From: CAYWNA01 sp964459305
GTDB lineage: Bacteria; Planctomycetota; Planctomycetia; Pirellulales; Pirellulaceae
Direction of reading: 5' to 3'
Assembly: GCA_964459305.1 (NCBI GenBank)
Contig: CAYWNA010000069.1
Location: forward strand, 1 to 54,072
Length of the DNA stretch: 54,072 nucleotides
The notes under the pieces were generated by a model. It had not been told where the DNA came from, did no database searches, and worked only from the letters and a program-made list of their open reading frames with translations. Positions 52,458 through 54,072 of the stretch are shown one piece after another. The number at the start of each line of letters is the position of its first letter. Position 1 is the stretch's first letter. The position numbers and the translations under genes were made by a program.

Positions 52458-53849
52458 CTACTCGGACCCCCAATGCAGCTTGATCGCGTGTTCGTCGTCA
52501 CCAGTGATGGTCACGGGATGGATCTTCGTTGTGGCGTCGGCGCGGCCGGGATTCGGTTTGCCGAAGACGACATAGTCTCCTGGCGGAACGCCCTGGAAGA
52601 TGACCGTTCCGTCCGCTCCGACGTTGGATGATCCGGACCAGCTGCCGATGCGCGAGCCACCCTTGGGTTCGAGTTCGACGATGAATCGTGATGTGATAGG
52701 CTTTCCCTTGGCATCCACGACGCTGACGCGAACCTCGCCCGTTCGAATCATCTGTAGAGTCAGCGGTTTGCCGTCAACTTCGTGAACGTTCAATACCGGA
52801 TTGTAGTAGTAGCCGGTCTTGCGGCAGGCCAACTGGACGATTCCTTGCGGAATCCCATCAAAGTGGAAATGACCATTGGCGTCTGTCGTGACGCTAGACT
52901 GCGCGCCCGGCGGATATCCGCGACCGTCGAGTCCGACCACATTGGAGAGCCGCACCTTGACATCTCCCAATGGCTGATCGTCGGCATCCACCACTCGCCC
53001 CTCAAACTCTCGCGCCGCGGATAGAGTGACGTCGTACTGCTGAAAGAAAGCCGCGTCCACGGTTGCCCAACCGACTCGTTTCGGTGCATAGCCGTCGGCA
53101 TCGGCCGTGATTGTGTGACCTCCGGATGGAATCCGTTCGATCGTGAATCGTCCATCGGCGTCGGTTTGCCCGGTGGCATCGGGACCATCACCAACACGGA
53201 TGCGGGCACCAGCGATCGGTCTACCGTTGGCCATGTCCCACACGTGCCCGCGAATTGCGCCTCCCGCGTCCGCAGCGATCCCGTTTGCTTCGAGCCGTCG
53301 GTCGATCACAACGACGTTTGACGGAACGCGCACGGCGTCCCAAGCGACTTGTCCGCCGACGTACACGTCCAGCCGAGGCGCGGCGACCGGCTGCCGAAAG
53401 TTTGGCTGGTCCGACGCGAAGTAACTGCGTGGATTGTTGTACAGATGGTTCCAGTTTGCTGGAACCCAGACCGTGAATTCCCAGTCGACGGACGCATCGG
53501 CTTGTTTGTCGTTTGTCTTGATCCAAAGACTCTTGTGTTTGCCGTCGTGCACAACCAGTTCCAATCGCGGTGCGAGCACCTCTGAAAAAGACTCCACCGC
53601 GGCCTGGAAATTGGCGGTGGAACCACGGTACTCGAAGTGCCATTCGCCACCGCCAAAGGGCGGGCCTTCCCACCAAGCGATCCGGGTCTTCAAATTCGCG
53701 ACATCCAATGCGCCGCGCGGCCAACCACTGTCTCGGACGGGATCGTTTCCCGTGCCGCCGATGATCAAGGCCGACGCCAGCGGGCAATCGAGTGCCAACA
53801 ACAGCGTAGCCGCCAAGAGGCAAGGCAACCATGGAAAGCGAATGTGCAT
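52458..53849 (-). CDS. Secreted protein with carboxypeptidase-regulatory-like repeats
   Basis: 463 residues from ATG 53849, chosen for AAGGAG 8 nt upstream. Signal peptide (LPCLLAATLLLALDCPLASA). An N-terminal beta domain (about 30-190) is followed by three transthyretin/carboxypeptidase-regulatory-type modules: IRGHVWDMANGRPIAGARIRV...GRFTIERIPSGGHTITADADGY, FEGRVVDADDQPLGDVKVRL...GHFHFDGIPQGIVQLACRKTGY, and VRVSVVDAKGKPITSRFIVEL...GTVIFQGVPPGDYVV. These are adhesion or stalk domains and no catalytic part is present. It may anchor partners at the cell surface. Upstream bases to the window end show no gene. Confidence 0.75.
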   Translation of the reverse strand: MHIRFPWLPCLLAATLLLALDCPLASALIIGGTGNDPVRDSGWPRGALDVANLKTRIAWWEGPPFGGGEWHFEYRGSTANFQAAVESFSEVLAPRLELVVHDGKHKSLWIKTNDKQADASVDWEFTVWVPANWNHLYNNPRSYFASDQPNFRQPVAAPRLDVYVGGQVAWDAVRVPSNVVVIDRRLEANGIAADAGGAIRGHVWDMANGRPIAGARIRVGDGPDATGQTDADGRFTIERIPSGGHTITADADGYAPKRVGWATVDAAFFQQYDVTLSAAREFEGRVVDADDQPLGDVKVRLSNVVGLDGRGYPPGAQSSVTTDANGHFHFDGIPQGIVQLACRKTGYYYNPVLNVHEVDGKPLTLQMIRTGEVRVSVVDAKGKPITSRFIVELEPKGGSRIGSWSGSSNVGADGTVIFQGVPPGDYVVFGKPNPGRADATTKIHPVTITGDDEHAIKLHWGSE

Positions 53850-54072
53850 GGGAAAGCTCCTTGTGTTGGTTTTCACAATACACGCACTTGGTGGTTCTTC
53901 ATACCTCTAAGACGAAGCAGCCGGGGAAACGGTTTTCCGCGCCCGCGAAGGAGTGTTGTCCTAAGGTAGGGGCTGCGGCTAGGACGTCGAAAATGTGCCC
54001 TTGACACGGTAATCCGCAGGAAGGACCGCAGGCGATTTCTCTTCCGTGGAGTTAAGGCTGCCCACGTGGGAG
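53850..54072. other. Window edge, nothing recognised
   Basis: Only the ribosome site of the gene ending at 53849 is seen. Small open frames on the plus strand have no features of real genes. Confidence 0.5.

Overview
The window looks like a chromosomal piece of a GC-rich member of the Planctomycetota, probably Pirellulales-like. This is inferred from the gene families, not from a marker gene. The families are two secreted sulfatases, a 3-keto-disaccharide hydrolase (DUF1080), a formylglycine-generating-enzyme (FGE/SUMF1) domain protein, a DUF1559 prepilin-like protein, PQQ and TolB-type propeller proteins, a c-heme protein of the hydrazine-synthase-alpha-like kind, and a GH106-type glycosidase. 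Almost every protein carries an export signal, so this is mostly a periplasmic or surface glycan-handling region.

Layout. (1) 1-9361, plus strand: DUF1080 hydrolase, two translationally coupled sulfatases sharing a related C-terminal beta domain, then an FGE-domain gene broken by a homopolymer frameshift and by an 846-bp interruption between 17-bp direct repeats. The interruption holds an orphan Cys-rich ORF. A tRNA-Ser(UGA)-like 3' half and a Tat-exported NodB-like protein follow. (2) 9514-11430, minus: LamG plus beta-propeller protein. (3) 11701-27911, plus: a roughly 16-kb co-directional array of eight secreted amidohydrolase paralogues (nine domains), most joined by ATGA/GTGA overlaps, ending in a membrane-anchored MutS-like ATPase and a PilT-like ATPase. 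Only one paralogue keeps the full set of metal ligands; the others look catalytically dead. (4) 27908-36812: zinc-ribbon membrane protein, secreted alpha/beta hydrolase, TIM-barrel and LamG/GHL-type proteins, a receiver-like/HATPase/cyclic-nucleotide-binding fusion and a DUF1559 protein. (5) 36825-45110, minus: GH106-like enzyme, a small basic two-module protein, a toxin-antitoxin pair with a clear palindromic operator, and a PQQ propeller protein with a degenerate methyltransferase-like head. (6) 45230-48040, minus: a single-chain primase-helicase-nuclease that I read as a TOTE-type conflict protein. (7) 48208-53849, minus: UroD-family protein, discoidin/propeller/di-heme protein and a carboxypeptidase-regulatory-like domain protein.

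The most unusual theme is the load of palindromic and heptanucleotide repeats. At least nine distinct inverted-repeat families are present. Several lie inside genes with the reading frame kept open: between start codon and signal peptide in three amidohydrolases, and inside the mature GH106-like enzyme. Period-7 tandem repeats sit in the coding regions of the GH106-like and PQQ genes. The pattern resembles coding palindromic elements such as the Rickettsia RPEs, but with many families at once. Together with the decayed paralogue array it is the best candidate here for an under-described phenomenon.
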